From contig CM055753.1 in NCBI GenBank assembly GCA_029465975.1, positions 9,057,316 through 9,121,315 of the forward strand: 64,000 nucleotides of DNA. The letters run 5' to 3'. Both the position numbers and the translations under genes were made by a program. Below, in pieces: positions 48,470-61,418 of the stretch. The stretch is from Dallia pectoralis (lineage: Eukaryota; Chordata; Actinopteri; Esociformes; Umbridae). Below the pieces are notes generated by a model that was not told where the DNA came from, did not search any database, and saw only the letters and a program-made list of their open reading frames with translations. Every line of letters begins with the position of its first letter. Position 1 is the first letter of the stretch.

Positions 48470-50675
48470 CTGGGGGAGGGAGGGAGGTGGGGGAGGGAAT
48501 AACGGAGGTGTGACAAGGAGTACGGACAGAGAGAAGTCAGAAAAGGTCGAGGAGAATTTGATATTTTAACATTTGGCCGAACCTGTCACCGGTTTCACAC
48601 GGACATACCGTGTTGTTTAGGAGCAACTTCCTGGTTTGGGTCAGAACTTGTGAACGGTGTGTTAACACTAAAGTCACCATTGCAGTGGTGGTGACATAGG
48701 CACACACACGATGGGGTGTTATTTCTGGCATCCTGTCAGCTCTTTTGGTGCCATTACCGCAATCACCAATCCAATCAGTCATCCTATGCTGTTTTCCTGC
48801 TGCCTGCATTGCATGTGTGCGCATCTGTTGTCAGGCACTCGGAGTGGAAGTTACCGTAGGTCAATCATTATGGCTGACCCAATGACAGGCAGGGAGGGTG
48901 GGGCCTGTGCTGACCAGACAGACCAATCAGGAGGAAGCGCTCGGTTCATTTAGGGATGTGTCTGGGTGGAACTCTTAGTCAGCACAGCAGAAGCTCTGGC
49001 AACCTCTTTGGGAGAAACACTTGCTATAATCTTCCCATAATCATTTTCCTTTCCACTCATCAGCACAGCGCATCATAATTACAGAGAGCGAACTGAGAGA
49101 AACGTGTCTTTTGGAGAACCACTGCACATCTTGGTTAGATGACAGTTTCCTTTTGACAGGTGGTAAACTCTGAAATGAAGCGGAAAGCAGCAAAGCAGAA
49201 ATAAGCCACATCTCTTTCCTCTCCTCATCATTATAAGGGCTGCTTTTCAAATATGCAAAACACACATAAATGCAAACCACCCAGTTCCATTTGCTCCGTC
49301 CACCTCTAATTAATCGAACAATCGAATAGACGATCGTGTCTGGCAGAGGACCCACATGCAGTCGCCATGACAGCGGTGCACAACACGGAGAGAAAAAAAC
49401 AAGGTTGCCATGGCTGCGTTCAGTGTGCGTCGCCGGGTTCTGAGACTGATTGACGATTTGTCGCCTGTAGCAGACTGATTACATGTTGATTACAGGTCCT
49501 CCTCACAGAGCCCAGGAACGGGAACAAACTGCGGGGCAGAGAGAGTCCCTCCGAATGCTTTTTCTGCTTCAAACACACTCCTTTCTTGTCTCTGACCTGC
49601 GTTCACACGCGGTGTAAGTGACATTGAGCTTGCTGCAGTCGCTTTCTCTTCCGTGTGCTAAATTACAGCCTAGCGCCTAAGATGTCTGCTGCTCGTCAAC
49701 AAGTCCTACAGTGTGACCCGCGGGGCTTGGGTTCAAAAGTAGCGCACTGCATGTGAGAAATATGGTGCGATTTGGAACCCAGCCCCAGGGTCCCGCTGAC
49801 CTTTATTATGCAATCAAACGGCTAATCCTGCACGTGGAACGAAATCTCCAACCAGACTCGGATTTAATAGATTTCAAATGAGATAGCCCATCAGAGGATT
49901 GATACGGGTTTTTTTCCCCGTTCAGAACCAACACACACGGTCGGTCGTCACTGTTGCTGGCTACCACGTGCTGCCACAGTTGGTACCGAAGCGGATGGTA
50001 TTAAAACCAAATTCCGGCGTCTCGGGGTGGAATTGGGTGTGTGTTCGTGCCGGGGCGGGGCGGGGGACGGGGGACTGGGGACGGGGGGGAGAAGGTCAAT
50101 GACATCCACGGTAGTCACTCTTTCTCAGATAATTGATAGCATCTCGCATCAAGCTGTGGTTTATTACTCGGAGATCCACCCCTGCCTGTCAACGGCAGTC
50201 TAATGGGCTGGGAGACATGTGGTGTTTAAGATGGCTCGTTCCTTATCAACGACGCCTAGACGGGGGGGACGGGGGGGTTGGGGTTGCTATGTGTCACGGC
50301 ACTAATCTTGACTAGAGGGAAAATCAAGTGGACACAGCAGGGGGGCTGCTCGGATCTCTGCCGCATGCCTGAATAGGAATTACCTCTAACTTCTATTTCC
50401 CTTTAACTCTGTGGACAGGAAGGATGATACACGTGGAAAGGGAAGGTATAGATACAGGGACACGACGACTGGCATACAGTATACACCTTCTACTGTATTA
50501 CACGGCCTCAATACGAGGCGAACCCTGAAAACGCCGTCATATCACATCCTGTGCCTGAGCTGCTTTTCACCAGCAGCCCACATCACACAGATGCGAGACG
50601 CCCGGTTCTAATTTAGTCCATCCCCAGTTTAAACAAACTGGAGTAGACTAGCTTGAAGACTGATCAGTCACTTAC
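48470..50675. other. csmd1 intron (exon 2 to 3)
   Basis: 2.2 kb, mostly unique. A G-rich stretch (GGGGCGGGGCGGGGGACGGG, about 50053-50090) could form a G-quadruplex. A worn copy of the salmonid-type MITE lies at about 49722-49783 (TTCAAAAGTAGCGCACTGCA then ATGGTGCGATTTGGAAC). Confidence 0.6.
49722..49783. mobile_element. MITE relic (half) of the salmonid-type palindromic family
   Basis: GGGTTCAAAAGTAGCGCACT followed by GAGAAATATGGTGCGATTTG matches one arm of the remembered palindrome in order and spacing. No opposing arm is clear. Confidence 0.5.
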
Positions 50676-50832
50676 TGGAGTAGACCAGCTTGAAGCCTTC
50701 CCCGGTGGACTCGGAGTCGGTGTAGAACTCGAGCCAGAGGTGGTTTGAGGTACTAATGAGGGTCAATCCCAGCATGGATGAGCCTGTGAACGCCCCCAGG
50801 ACATGAGCCGTGTGGTCTTTACCATCGTAGAT
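50676..50832 (-). CDS. csmd1: csmd1 exon 2 of window: second half of the CUB
   Basis: The exon is 157 bp, phase 0 to phase 1. The acceptor is CTGCAG and the donor TCCA|GTAAGT is close to consensus. It encodes IYDGKDHTAHVLGAFTG followed by LTLISTSNHLWLEFYTD and ends GFKLVYS, the usual CUB second half with the YDG turn and the terminal hydrophobic strand. A 27-bp minisatellite begins about 79 bases upstream of the acceptor, so branch point and pyrimidine tract must lie in that short unique stretch. Confidence 0.94.
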
Positions 50833-50910
50833 CTGCAGACAGAACGTATCAGTTAGATGAATGTAGAGATAGCAAAGCTGAAATAGCTAGAGATACATTT
50901 CACACACAAC

Positions 50911-52168
50911 AGTCTTATAGCCTGGGACAGTAGCTCTAATATTATATCTTGAGACAGCCGGTATAATATTATGGCTTGGGGCAGTAGCTCTAGTAGTATA
51001 GTCTAAGAGAGTAGCTCTAGTTTTATAGCCTGGGAGAGCAGCTCTGGTAATATAGCCTAAGAGAGTAGCTCTAGTATTATAGCCTGGGACAGCAGCTCTA
51101 GTACTATAGCCTGGGTCAGTAGCTCTACTATTATTGCCTGGGTCAGTAGCTCTAGTATTATAGCCTGGGTCAGTAGCTCTAGTATTATTGCCTGGGTCAG
51201 TAGCTCTACTATTATAGCCTGGGTCAGTAGCTCTACTATTATAGCCTGGGTCAGTAGCTCTACTATTATAGCCTGGGTCAGTAGCTCTAGTATTATAGCC
51301 TGGGTCAGTAGCTCTACTATTATAGCCTGGGTCAGTAGCTCTACTATTATAGCCTGGGTCAGTAGCTCTACTATTATAGCCTGGGTCAGTAGCTCTACTA
51401 TTATAGCCTGGGTCAGTAGCTCTACTATTATAGCCTGGGTCAGTAGCTCTACTATTATAGCCTGGGTCAGTAGCTCTAGTATTATAGCCTGGGTCAGTAG
51501 CTCTACTATTATAGCCTGGGTCAGTAGCTCTACTATTATAGCCTGGGTCAGTAGCTCTACTATTATAGACTGGGTCAGTAGCTCTACTATTATAGCCTGG
51601 GTCAGTAGCTCTAGTATTATTGCCTGGGTCAGTAGCTCTACTATTATAGCCTGGGTCAGTAGCTCTAGTATTATAGCCTGGGTCAGTAGCTCTACTATTA
51701 TAGCCTGGGTCAGTAGCTCTAGTATTATAGCCTGGGTCAGTAGCTCTACTATTATAGCCTGGGTCAGTAGCTCTACTATTATAGCCTGGGTCAGTAGCTC
51801 TACTATTATAGCCTGGGTCAGTAGCTCTACTATTATAGCCTGGGTCAGTAGCTCTAGTATTATAGCCTGGGTCAGTAGCTCTACTATTATAGCCTGGGTC
51901 AGTAGCTCTACTATTATAGCCTGGGTCAGTAGCTCTACTATTATAGCCTGGGTCAGTAGCTCTACTATTATAGCCTGGGTCAGTAGCTCTACTATTATAG
52001 CCTGGGTCAGTAGCTCTACTATTATAGCCTGGGTCAGTAGCTCTACTATTATAGCCTGGGTCAGTAGCTCTACTATTATAGCCTGGGTCAGTAGCTCTAG
52101 TATTATTGCCTGGGTCAGTAGCTCTACTATTATAGCCTGGGTCAGAAGCTCTACTAATAATAGCTCTA
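50911..52168. repeat. 27-bp minisatellite, about 45 copies
   Basis: Unit TAGCTCTACTATTATAGCCT then GGGTCAG; the low-coordinate end (50911-51120) holds diverged units (GGGACAG, AAGAGAG). Variants ACTATTAT, AGTATTAT and ATTGCC alternate. Minus-strand frames of about 400 codons are repeat artefacts (unit is a stop-free multiple of three). Confidence 0.95.
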
Positions 52169-52578
52169 ATCGTAAAACAGTTTGCAGCTCCATGCTTTTC
52201 CATCTCCTACTGAAGATAGCATAGGTAATTGAAATATAAACCCTGTGCATTTACCTCTTAATTAAAGGGCTTGTTCAACATACTCCCCAGACCACAGTGT
52301 CATCCAACACAGAGTAACATTTGATATTACTTCTCATGTGGCTCTAAGAACGGCTCAGCCCATAATGAGATGTAGTCTTTGTCCTACAGGGGTGCATTCA
52401 GGGAACCAAATCCCCATTACCTTGCAATCTCCTGGAACAGTTGGCAGTAATCCTGTTGTTATTGAGAAGCAATAAATATATGGAATGTTGTATGAATGTA
52501 TTGTGTTGTATTTCATTGAGATTAGGGTATCGTACAAGTTCAGACATCTTTATTTTATACGAATATATGTGGATTGTA
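52169..52578. other. Unique intron sequence between arrays
   Basis: About 410 bases, AT-rich, nothing recognised. Confidence 0.5.
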
Positions 52579-53318
52579 AATGCACATCCAGACACACCCA
52601 GGCACATACATGCACATCCAGGCACATACATGCACATACATGCACATCCAGGCACATACATGCACATACATGCACATCCAGGCACATACATGCACATCCA
52701 GGCACACCAGACACATCCAGGCACACCAGACACATCCAGGCACATCCAGGCACATACATGCACATACATGCACATCCAGGCACATACATGCACATCCAGG
52801 CACACCAGACACATCCAGGCACACCCAGGCACATCCAGGCACATCCAGGCACATACATGCACATACATGCACATCCAGGCACATACATGCACATACATGC
52901 ACATCCAGGCACATACATGCACATCCAGGCACATCCAGGCACATCCAGACACACCAGGCACACCAGACACATCCAGGCACATCCAGACACACCAGGCACA
53001 TCCAGGCACATCCAGGGACACATCCAGGGACACCCAGGCACACCAGACACATCCAGGCACATCCAGGCACACCAGGCACATCCAGGCACATCCAGGCATA
53101 TCCAGGCACATACATGCACATCCAGGCACATACATGCACATACATGCACATCCAGGCACATACATGCACATACATGCACATCCAGGCACATCCAGGCACA
53201 TCCAGGCACACCAGGCACATCCAGGCACATCCAGGCACATCCAGGCACACCAGACACATCCAGGCACATCCAGGCACATCCAGGCACATCCAGGCACATC
53301 CAGGCACATCCAGGCACA
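52579..53318. repeat. 10-bp minisatellite (CACATCCAGG / CACATACATG)
   Basis: About 74 units of two alternating decamers plus a shorter CACACCAGA variant. Open in all three frames on both strands for 250-340 codons (His/Thr-rich or Cys/Met-rich), purely because of composition. Confidence 0.95.
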
Positions 53319-54103
53319 AGAACAGTGCTTCCTCCACGACGCCGCCACCGTGTTGGTATCTGGATTTATTACAGATAAAACTGCTATGGTCGTTGATTTT
53401 AATCTGCGATTCGCTGCAGCACGCTATCTCCCTGAGAGAAAACGTTCACGCCTGCCCCGAGTGACAGAGGAATAACATAGAAAATACAGTATTCAGGCGG
53501 GAACGCCAAGTTGTCTGCAGTCAGCATTTCTGCGATGCAAAAATAGAGGTCCTTGATGATTTACTAGTTATTGACACTTAAAACCCATACCGACGCTACC
53601 GCCCCCCTTGACCCACGTCTGCTGGTTACATCAGCCCCACCTCAGCAGCTCTAACACATATTTTAATTAAACACTAATATGTCCAGTGTCATTAATGAAG
53701 TACGGAAAACCAGCCATGTGTTGCCAGTACATAAGTGTGGTAAAACTAGTGATTAACACAATATATATATTACCATGTCAAAATTGTCTGACAATCCTAA
53801 AATTCTTAGGTTATCTGTAAACATACAGATGTTTTTATCTGACAACTGCATTCTGAAAAGATTTCAGTCTGCGTGTGAGAAAAGGCCACTGGACTGTTTC
53901 AGCAACTACTTGGGTCGTAAATGATAATGTCAAAGCCTCGGAAATCACATTGCGTCGCCATATTTATTGACCTGTCAAAACACTTATGATAGAATTCATC
54001 TCTCCATAACCAGATAAAGAAACATACTTCCTGGACACGCCATGGGGACTTGCTTATGACCACCGCAACCGAGCCCAGAAGACCAACAGACAGAGGTCGG
54101 TAC
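53319..54103. other. csmd1 intron (exon 1 to 2), part next to exon 1
   Basis: About 785 bases of unique AT-rich sequence. Confidence 0.6.
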
Positions 54104-54273
54104 CTTGAGAAGGTCCCCCTGGGCCAAATGGAAAGTCCTGGCAGAGATGTTGATTCCTTTCCCAGCCTGCACCTGGATGCTGTAGATGCATTCGTGGTTG
54201 TTGTCGTAGTTCATCGGGTAGTTTGGGGACAGCATGATTCCCTCGTTGTTCATGACTGACGAGCCGCACTCAG
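54104..54273 (-). CDS. csmd1: csmd1 exon 1 of window: first half of a CUB domain
   Basis: The exon is 170 bp, entering in phase 1 and leaving in phase 0. The acceptor is a pyrimidine-rich tract ending TTGTAG and the donor is AAG|GTACCG. The translation opens with (A)ECGSSVMNNEG and contains LSPNYPMNYDNNHECIYSI, the standard first two cysteines and the SPNYP core of a CUB. It carries one N-glycosylation sequon (NIS). It joins exon 2 to complete a 109-residue domain. The preceding sushi exon was not found up to position 64000, so the upstream intron is at least 9.7 kb. Confidence 0.93.
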
Positions 54274-55660
54274 CTACAATACGGAGAAGAGGACAAATGT
54301 GGAGAAACGTAAGACCATTGGAAACTTGAATAAGAGTCGACGGCGCAGGGTGATTTAGCATTAACCCTTGTTTCAAGTTCATACTGTGTATTACATCACA
54401 TTTGGTTATGTGACTGTCCATGTTAATTCACCGCCGTGAACATTTCCTGGCTATTAACGAAACCAAACAGCCTCTCAACGTCCTGCTTCCGGCTTCATAT
54501 TTTTTGCATGATCATGAAACCAAAGACGTAAAAAGCCCGAGAGAGCTCAAAGGGGAACCGGGAATTGGACCTGAGTTGTGTCAATTTCCTGGGTCGTATA
54601 ATTGACGTGGCTTGGCCGTAAATGGAAGCTTCGAGATATAGCGGTAAAAAGTTACGATCAAATGTGGAGTTAATAGGACAACAAACAGTGAACCCAGACG
54701 CACTAATACCCATAATGCATTTCACACATGAAGAGTTATTATCTGGTGTGCTGTAACGCACGCACAACAGCCATTCTGATGTATTCGATGCCCCCGTCGC
54801 CGGTTTGCTTCCCACTACTAAATGATATTACCAGTGTCGTATTTTGAATAAATCACACCGGTTACAACATCCATTTAGAACTTGACGATCAGACTTTCCT
54901 TCCGTCTTGTAGAAACACACGTCAGGCACGATGTGAATTTGTGTTTGAAGCAAAAACCTTTCACCCGTCAGACTAGATGTCATATCATCGTCATCAAACA
55001 CTGAGTAATATTAACTTGGTTGGGACTGTAAATTTCCAAAATGATATTTAAACAGGGAAAAAAACAATACTTCCAGTTCAGTTTGTGCTAATCAAATCTA
55101 GTTCAGCCGAGGATTAGAACGGAACAAGAAAAGTAGGACGTGAATTAAAATTCTGTTGTCGTCATATGGGTAGATTCCTATAATGTGTGTCTATGCGTGC
55201 GTCTGGCCAAGATAAAAATGAATCATTTTGGTAACGGACTCTTGCCCCTAAGAGGCTGACTGACTACTCTAAAAAAGTAAGTGCACAGAAAAATGTGAAG
55301 CGATGTGTGCTTGTGTGTGCTTGTGTGTGTGTGTGTGTGTTTGTGTGTTTGTGTGAATGTTTGCCAGCATCGGCTCCTTGTGAATTCCTGCTTAAATGTG
55401 TTGAATGGTTGAGTCAGACATTGTTGACAGTAACTTCCAGACACCCAAACAGGCTCAGGAAGTGCCTGGTAATGTTGTGAGAGCTCCGCATCTCCACCAG
55501 CGGTCATGGACAGCTCACATGGCTTACAGACGGGAGCCGCATCTTGGCTGTGACTCTATGCTCTTTGGTGTCTGAAGTAATTTCCGTCTGCTACAGACAG
55601 TCTCCTCTCCCCGGAGCCAATTCCCTGGTCGGGTCTGATCTATGCGCTGCGATACGCCGT
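54274..55660. other. Upstream csmd1 intron, first unique stretch
   Basis: Unique sequence with a TG run at about 55310-55355. I looked for the sushi exon that must precede exon 1 and did not find it here. Confidence 0.55.
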
Positions 55661-55665
55661 GACAG

Positions 55666-55803
55666 GCAGTTTAAAGCCAGCTCTTCTCCATGAGGTTGAA
55701 GACCCAGAGAGAGGCAGTTTAAACCCAGCTCTTCTCCATGACGTTGAGGACCCAGAGACAGGCAGTTTGAAGCCAGCCTTACTCCACGAGGCTGAGGACC
55801 CCA
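55666..55803. repeat. 48-bp tandem repeat, 3 copies
   Basis: Unit GGCAGTTTAAAGCCAGCTCT then TCTCCATGAGGTTGAAGACC and CAGAGAGA with substitutions. Confidence 0.85.
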
Positions 55804-55935
55804 TAACAGCGAAGCAGGGGACGGTGCATCAGATTAGAGAGAAAAGGGGTCAGTGAAAAGGTGGCTGTGGTAACCATGGGATCGAACAGAACAGAGTAGA
55901 GGGCAGAGGCTGAGAGTGTGCTGCTGGGAGATAGC

Positions 55936-56605
55936 GAGCTGTGTGTGTGTGTGTGTAAGAGCTGGGTGTGTGTGTGTGTGTGTAAGAGGTGGGTGTGTGT
56001 GTGTGTGTGTAAGAGCTGTGTGTGTGTGTGTGTAAGAGGTGGGTGTGTGTGTGTGTGTGTAAGAGGTGGGTGTGTGTGTGTGTGTAAGAGCTGTGTGTGT
56101 GTGTGTGTGTAAGAGCTGTGTGTGTGTGTGTGTGTGTGAGAGGTGTGTGTGTGTGTGTGTGTAAGAGCTGGGTGTGTGTGTGTGTGTAAGAGGTGGGTGT
56201 GTGTGTGTGTGTGTAAGAGGTGGGTGTGTGTGTGTGTGTAAGAGGTGGGTGTGTGTGTGTGTGTAAGAGCTGGGTGTGTGTGTGTGTGTAAGAGCTGGGT
56301 GTGTGTGTGTGTGTAAGAGGTGGGTGTGTGTGTGTGTGTGTAAGAGGTGGGTGTGTGTGTGTGTGTGTAAGAGGTGGGTGTGTGTGTGTGTGTGTAAGAG
56401 CTGGGTGTGTGTGTGTGTAAGAGCTGGGTGTGTGTGTGTGTAAGAGCTGTGTGTGTGTGTGTGTAAGAGCTGGGTGTGTGTGTGTGTAAGAGGTGGGTGT
56501 GTGTGTGTGTGTGTAAGAGGTGGGTGTGTGTGTGTGTGTGTGTGTAAGAGCTGGGTGTGTGTGTGTGTGTGTAAGAGGTGGGTGTGTGTGTGTGTGTTAG
56601 TCCAC
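55936..56605. repeat. TG-based minisatellite (about 22-28-bp units)
   Basis: About 27 units of AAGAGGTGGG or AAGAGCTGGG followed by a (TG)n run of varying length. TG runs continue irregularly to 56815. Confidence 0.93.
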
Positions 56606-56954
56606 TTCTGTGTCTGTGAAAGTCTATATCTGTATGTGTGTGTTAGTGTACTTCAACGTCTGTGTGTGTGTGTGTGTGTGTGTGTATGCAAGTCTCAGTC
56701 TGTGTGTGTGTGTTATTCCACATGTTTGTCTGTGTGTGTGAAAGTCTCTGTCTGTGTGTGTGCGTGTGTGAGTATGTCTCTGTCTGTGTGTGTGTGTGTG
56801 TGTATGCGAGTGTTATGCGATTGCTCCCAGCCCATTTGCCATTAGAGGAGTCTGTGGAGCGTGGCAGACAGATTGGGTAAAGCAGAGCATCTGAGAACAA
56901 GAACCAGGCAGATAACAGGAAGACATGTTATAGGCTTTAATATGGCCTGTCCAG
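56606..56954. repeat. Irregular TG/TCTG repeats
   Basis: Several TG runs separated by CTGTCTG or AAGTCT sequence to about 56815, then unique sequence. Confidence 0.7.
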
Positions 56955-57745
56955 CAGGTTCTATGCTCTACTCCTACACCACTCCACATCGCCTAGATCC
57001 GGTTCCATGCTCTACTCCTACACCACTCCACATCGCCTAGATCCGGTTCCATGCTCTACTCCTACACCACTCCACATCGCCTAGATCCGGTTCCATGCTC
57101 TACTCCTACACCACTCCACATCTGCTAGGTCAGGCTCTATGCTCTACTCCTACACCACTCCACATCTGCTAGATCAGGCTCTATGCTCTACTCCTACACC
57201 ACTCCACATCGCCTAGATCCGGTCATGCTCTACTCCTACACCACTCCACATCTGCTAGATCAGGCTCTATGCTCTACTCCTACACCACTCCACATCTGCT
57301 AGATCAGGCTCTATGCTCTACTCCTACACCACTCCACATCGCCTAGATCCGGTTCCATGCTCTACTCCTACACCACTCCACATCTGCTAGGTCAGGCTCT
57401 ATGCTCTACTCCTACACCACTCCACATCTGCTAGGTCAGGCTCTATGCTCTACTCCTACACCACTCCACATCTGCTAGATCAGGCTCTATGCTCTACTTC
57501 TACACCACTCCACATCTGCTAGGTCAGGCTCTATGCTCTACTCCTACACCACTCCACATGTGCTAAATCAGGTTCCATGCTCTACTCCTCCACAACCCCA
57601 CATATCCTAGATCAGGTTCCATGCTCTACTCCTACACCACTCCACATGTGCTAAACCAGGTTCCATGCTCTACTCATACACCACTCCACATGTGCTAAAT
57701 CAGGCTGCATGCTCTACTCCTACACCACTCCACATGTCCTAAATC
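56955..57745. repeat. 44-bp minisatellite, about 18 copies
   Basis: Unit TTCCATGCTCTACTCCTACA then CCACTCCACATCGCCTAGAT and CCGG, with a second unit type (CTCTATGCTC ... TCTGCTAGATCAGG). Diverged copies occupy the high-coordinate end. Confidence 0.95.
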
Positions 57746-59278
57746 ACCACTACATGTGTCCCAAATACCACACTATTCCCTACCTATTATTCCTGGGAGT
57801 TATGCTTGGTCAAAGCATATATGGCAATAGGGCTCTGGTGTGGACAATATGCAAGTGCACCTGACAGTGACTTTGCACAGGCTTGCCTGTGCCATGAATC
57901 TTCTCTACTGTTGACAATTCACGTAAGTGTCAATCAGAAATCTTCAGTAGAGGCATCCGTCTGAGTCGTGGAGACACTGTGAAACACAGCATCTGTGGTG
58001 AACGTACCTCACCAACAATACTTCAACTGTTCATTTACATTTCAATGAGAGGTCTCTTCATCACGAACCACTACGGACTCCACCTTTCAGTCAGATAAGT
58101 AGATGAAGAACGTCAAGAGATAAATGAGGATTTGACTCGCAGCAGTCGTTACCACATGGGAGAAGTTCGTGACAGAACCGTTCGTCAGCTAAATGACCGA
58201 AAGGCAGAGATGAGAAATGCAACCAAGTGAGGACGGTAAATCCCTTTGTGTTTGCCTTCTTGCAGTAGTGGATAATGTCTGAAGAAACATGAAGGCAAGG
58301 TTATTGAAAATGATAAGTACCTGGGTTTTGAGCCTGTCAAAGTTGTGTGTGTGTGTGTGTTTGTTGGAGAGTGTGTGTGTGTGTGTACCAGAGAGAGGGA
58401 ATACATTTCTGCCTGAAATGGTTCGGAGAACGCAGCTAATAATAGGTCCTTTCTGAGTAGAGTCAGTTTCCTGTTGGCCAGCCACACAAAGCAACCAGTT
58501 TTCTATCGTGATGAAGCTATTTTCACTCGTCCCTGGAGCATTTGTTTGTTGCTATACAACATGAATAGCAAAAGGAGAGAAAGAGATGGAGAGAGATAGA
58601 CGGAGAGAGATAAGAGATGGAGAGAGGGAGCCCATCAAAGGGAGGTTCGGCTGCAGTTTCTCCAACACAGAGTGCCGTGCAGGCCTAAGGGACATTCTGT
58701 TCCCCGAAATTCTAACAAACAAAAAACTGATTTGAAAGTAAAACCGGGAAGTACAAATGGTGGAATATCCTATGGGACAACAAAGATTGTGCTAAATCAC
58801 ATTTCTGGCGCACTCTTCAGGCATGGACAGTGAAACAACTAACCAGGACAACACAATTACAATCTTGGTCTATTGCAATATTTTAATTAGTTCCCTCCTT
58901 AATTTCATACTCCACTGTCAGGTTGAATGTTAGTGATAATTAAGCATTACTTACTGTTTTATTAATTTATTTTTTTATAAACTGTTATGTATGTGGCAAT
59001 ACCTGAACTGAAAAAAAGACAACGAGATGGGAAACTGAACCGAAGTATATTGTGAGATACTGAGAGAAAGGAATTACAGTCAGATGCCATGAGAAGTTTT
59101 TTGGGCTGTAGAAGCCTTCTCCCAGTTCCTGTAGCTTTTTAACAGTTCCTGTAGCAATTTAACCTGTATTTATCCAGGTAGGCCGATTAAATATCCACAT
59201 CAGTCATTGTATTTTGGTACATTGTATTATTTTTTTTACTATGAACAGGGTACGAAAAAAGCTAAAGCAGGGGCATTT
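57746..59278. other. Upstream csmd1 intron, unique stretch with MITE relic
   Basis: A worn salmonid-type MITE seems present at about 57754-57840 (GTCCCAAATACCACACTATT, then GGCAATAGGGCTCTGG). There is a TG run at 58342-58388 and a GA stretch at 58575-58630. The last bases before 59279 (CATTT) are the left duplication of the LTR candidate. Confidence 0.5.
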
Positions 59279-59637
59279 TGTCACGGGCGATCAGGGGTTT
59301 TGTTTCACACGGGGCAGTAGGTAGGTGACACACGTTTTAGTTCCTGGTTGATGATTAGGTTTATTATTAAATGTGCACAGATTAGCTTTGTATTTAAGTC
59401 ACTGGGAAATGTCACCACTTTATCGTTCATTGTTTTTACGTCACGTTTACTCTATTGTTGAGTGTTGGTTCATGGAATTTGTAAAGGTATTTAAGTCGTT
59501 ACAGTAAGAGCAATTTGATTTATTTCTAGTGTGTGTGTTTGTTCCGTTCGATGTAGGTTGTATTTGGTATTTAATCTAATGGAACGTGATTTACCCGCTC
59601 TGCGCATTTTAACCTCACTACACCCAGATTCGGGACA
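59279..59637 (+). mobile_element. Probable solo LTR, 359 bp, duplication CATTT
   Basis: It starts TGTCACGGGCGATC and ends TTCGGGACA, with CATTT on both sides (59274-59278 and 59638-59642). TATA-like TATTTAAG occurs at 59391 and again near 59489. No clear poly-A signal was seen and it resembles no other LTR in the window closely, so this is less certain than the LTR at 8864-9275. Plus orientation, antisense to csmd1. Confidence 0.55.
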
Positions 59638-59642
59638 CATTT

Positions 59643-61418
59643 CTGGAACTTGTAATGTGAGAGTTGAACCCCCCTGGCCCAAACACAACATCTACCCACA
59701 AATGAAAACCATTAATGTCTGAAAACAATTCGTTTAAAGTTTGACACGGGGTGAATTTGACAGAGTTCGACATGGCGTGAATTTGAGTTTCAAATCAGAG
59801 GTTGAAATCAGTGAATTTGTGCGTTGAATAATTCTGCCCTGTGATTGTAATGTTAGGGGGTTGAATCCCTGAACGAATAAACACAGTGTGTAGACGTCGG
59901 ACGGCTCATCTGCGTGGCATTCAGCATTACAGAGATGGATTGGGGTGTAAAACGCTGTCATCCTGTCCAACGGCTTGTGCTTGTAAATCGAGGTGCCTCG
60001 AGCAACCGGACCAAAGTACCCGGCCTTCTGGGTCATTTCGGCTGCTAACCTTCTAAAGTGGGCAGAAAACAACATCCCTAGCCTGCACAGAGAGCGGTCG
60101 TCAAGTCACTAACTCTGTGGTCGCCCTAACGCGGTCTATAATGGATTGGAGCCATACAATAAAGGAAACGGCTTGTAAAACAAGAAAACAAGCACATTAG
60201 AAAATTGGAGCAAAGGGGTGGTAAAACAAATCTGTTGTAAATGCAGCGGCCGGGCGGCACGGGCGAAACGCTCCTGAAATTGCCTTATGATGGAATACGA
60301 CCTTGTGAGCCGAGCGGAATAAAACAAAGAGGTAGAGGAATCTGATGAATCTGCAATGCAGTGCGGTGTGGGTCAAAAGCTCAAATTACCCAGACAGAAA
60401 ATCAGACAAACTGAAATCTCCAGTGCAATTCAAATTCTACACACAGGCGGGGTGTTTTTCGCTCGGCGAGCGATGGAGAGAACGGGCGCTTGTTTGTGTG
60501 TCAGTGTGCGGTTCGGTAAGTTGGTGCGAAGAGGCTTCATATAATCACAGACGAACAGCAAACAAACTCCCAATCTGATTACAATCTCTCCATTGAATAC
60601 AGTGTTTTCTCGTACGACCGCGACAAGCTACGGAGCGACCCAAACGGACCAACCGTACGTCGAATTGAAGACGTTTTCGTATTTTGCCGTTGTGTTCTTT
60701 ACGTTGACGTTTAAGAGATGTGTCAAATGACATAGTTCATATGCAATGCAGCATAGATACCCTCCACAGAGCTTGTGCCTGGATTCTAAATGTCACGTGT
60801 ACAGAGAATGTAATTAAAGGGCAAAAACGGTACACAGATCCATCTCCTCCTCTCCCTGCTCTCCAAAATCCCCACAGCTTGACTCATGGATGTGGCATCA
60901 ATGGAGGATTAAGCCAGATAATATTTTGTGCGCATAATGTTAATCAATGGAAACCCTTTGTCATCCGTTTACCTCGCCAAATTAAAACCCAACCACTTAG
61001 TTCTCACATGATGCCGGCACGCATAAAGAGCGAGAACAAAGGAACGGAAGAGAAGGTAAAGGAGAAATAAAAAGATAGAGACAGAGAGGCAGACAAATGA
61101 AGAGAGGTGGGGAGAAAGTGAAAGCAAAATGAGAGAGAGAGAGAGAGAGACATAGCACACAGACTGGATGACATCACCAGAGTGATAAACCTTGGACGTA
61201 CACCTCCTGACTGGGCTTGATGGAATATGAAACAGGAAACTATTGACATTTCTAATGAAGCCGTTTAAGCAGATTACTCTGATTAGTTGAGTGCCATGCA
61301 ACTGTATCAAAGATTCATTGGCAGAGTGGCGAGTGACAGCGGGGATGAAAGTGTCCTGGCTGGGAGTGAGCATGTGCAAACAGCAGTCCCAGACTCACAT
61401 GTAGGTAATAGGTTTATA
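59643..61418. other. Upstream csmd1 intron, unique stretch
   Basis: About 1.8 kb, with a GA-rich stretch at 61070-61150. No exon or RNA gene seen. Confidence 0.5.

Noticed and set aside
50887..52250. Minus-strand frames of about 400 codons
   Set aside because: 27-bp minisatellite artefact, inside a csmd1 intron.
52398..53475. Five overlapping frames of 250-340 codons, Cys/Met- or His/Thr-rich
   Set aside because: The decamer array has no stop codons in any frame; openness in nearly all frames at once argues against coding.
59734..60075. 113-codon minus-strand open frame
   Set aside because: No domain resemblance, no splice or promoter context; ordinary chance frame.
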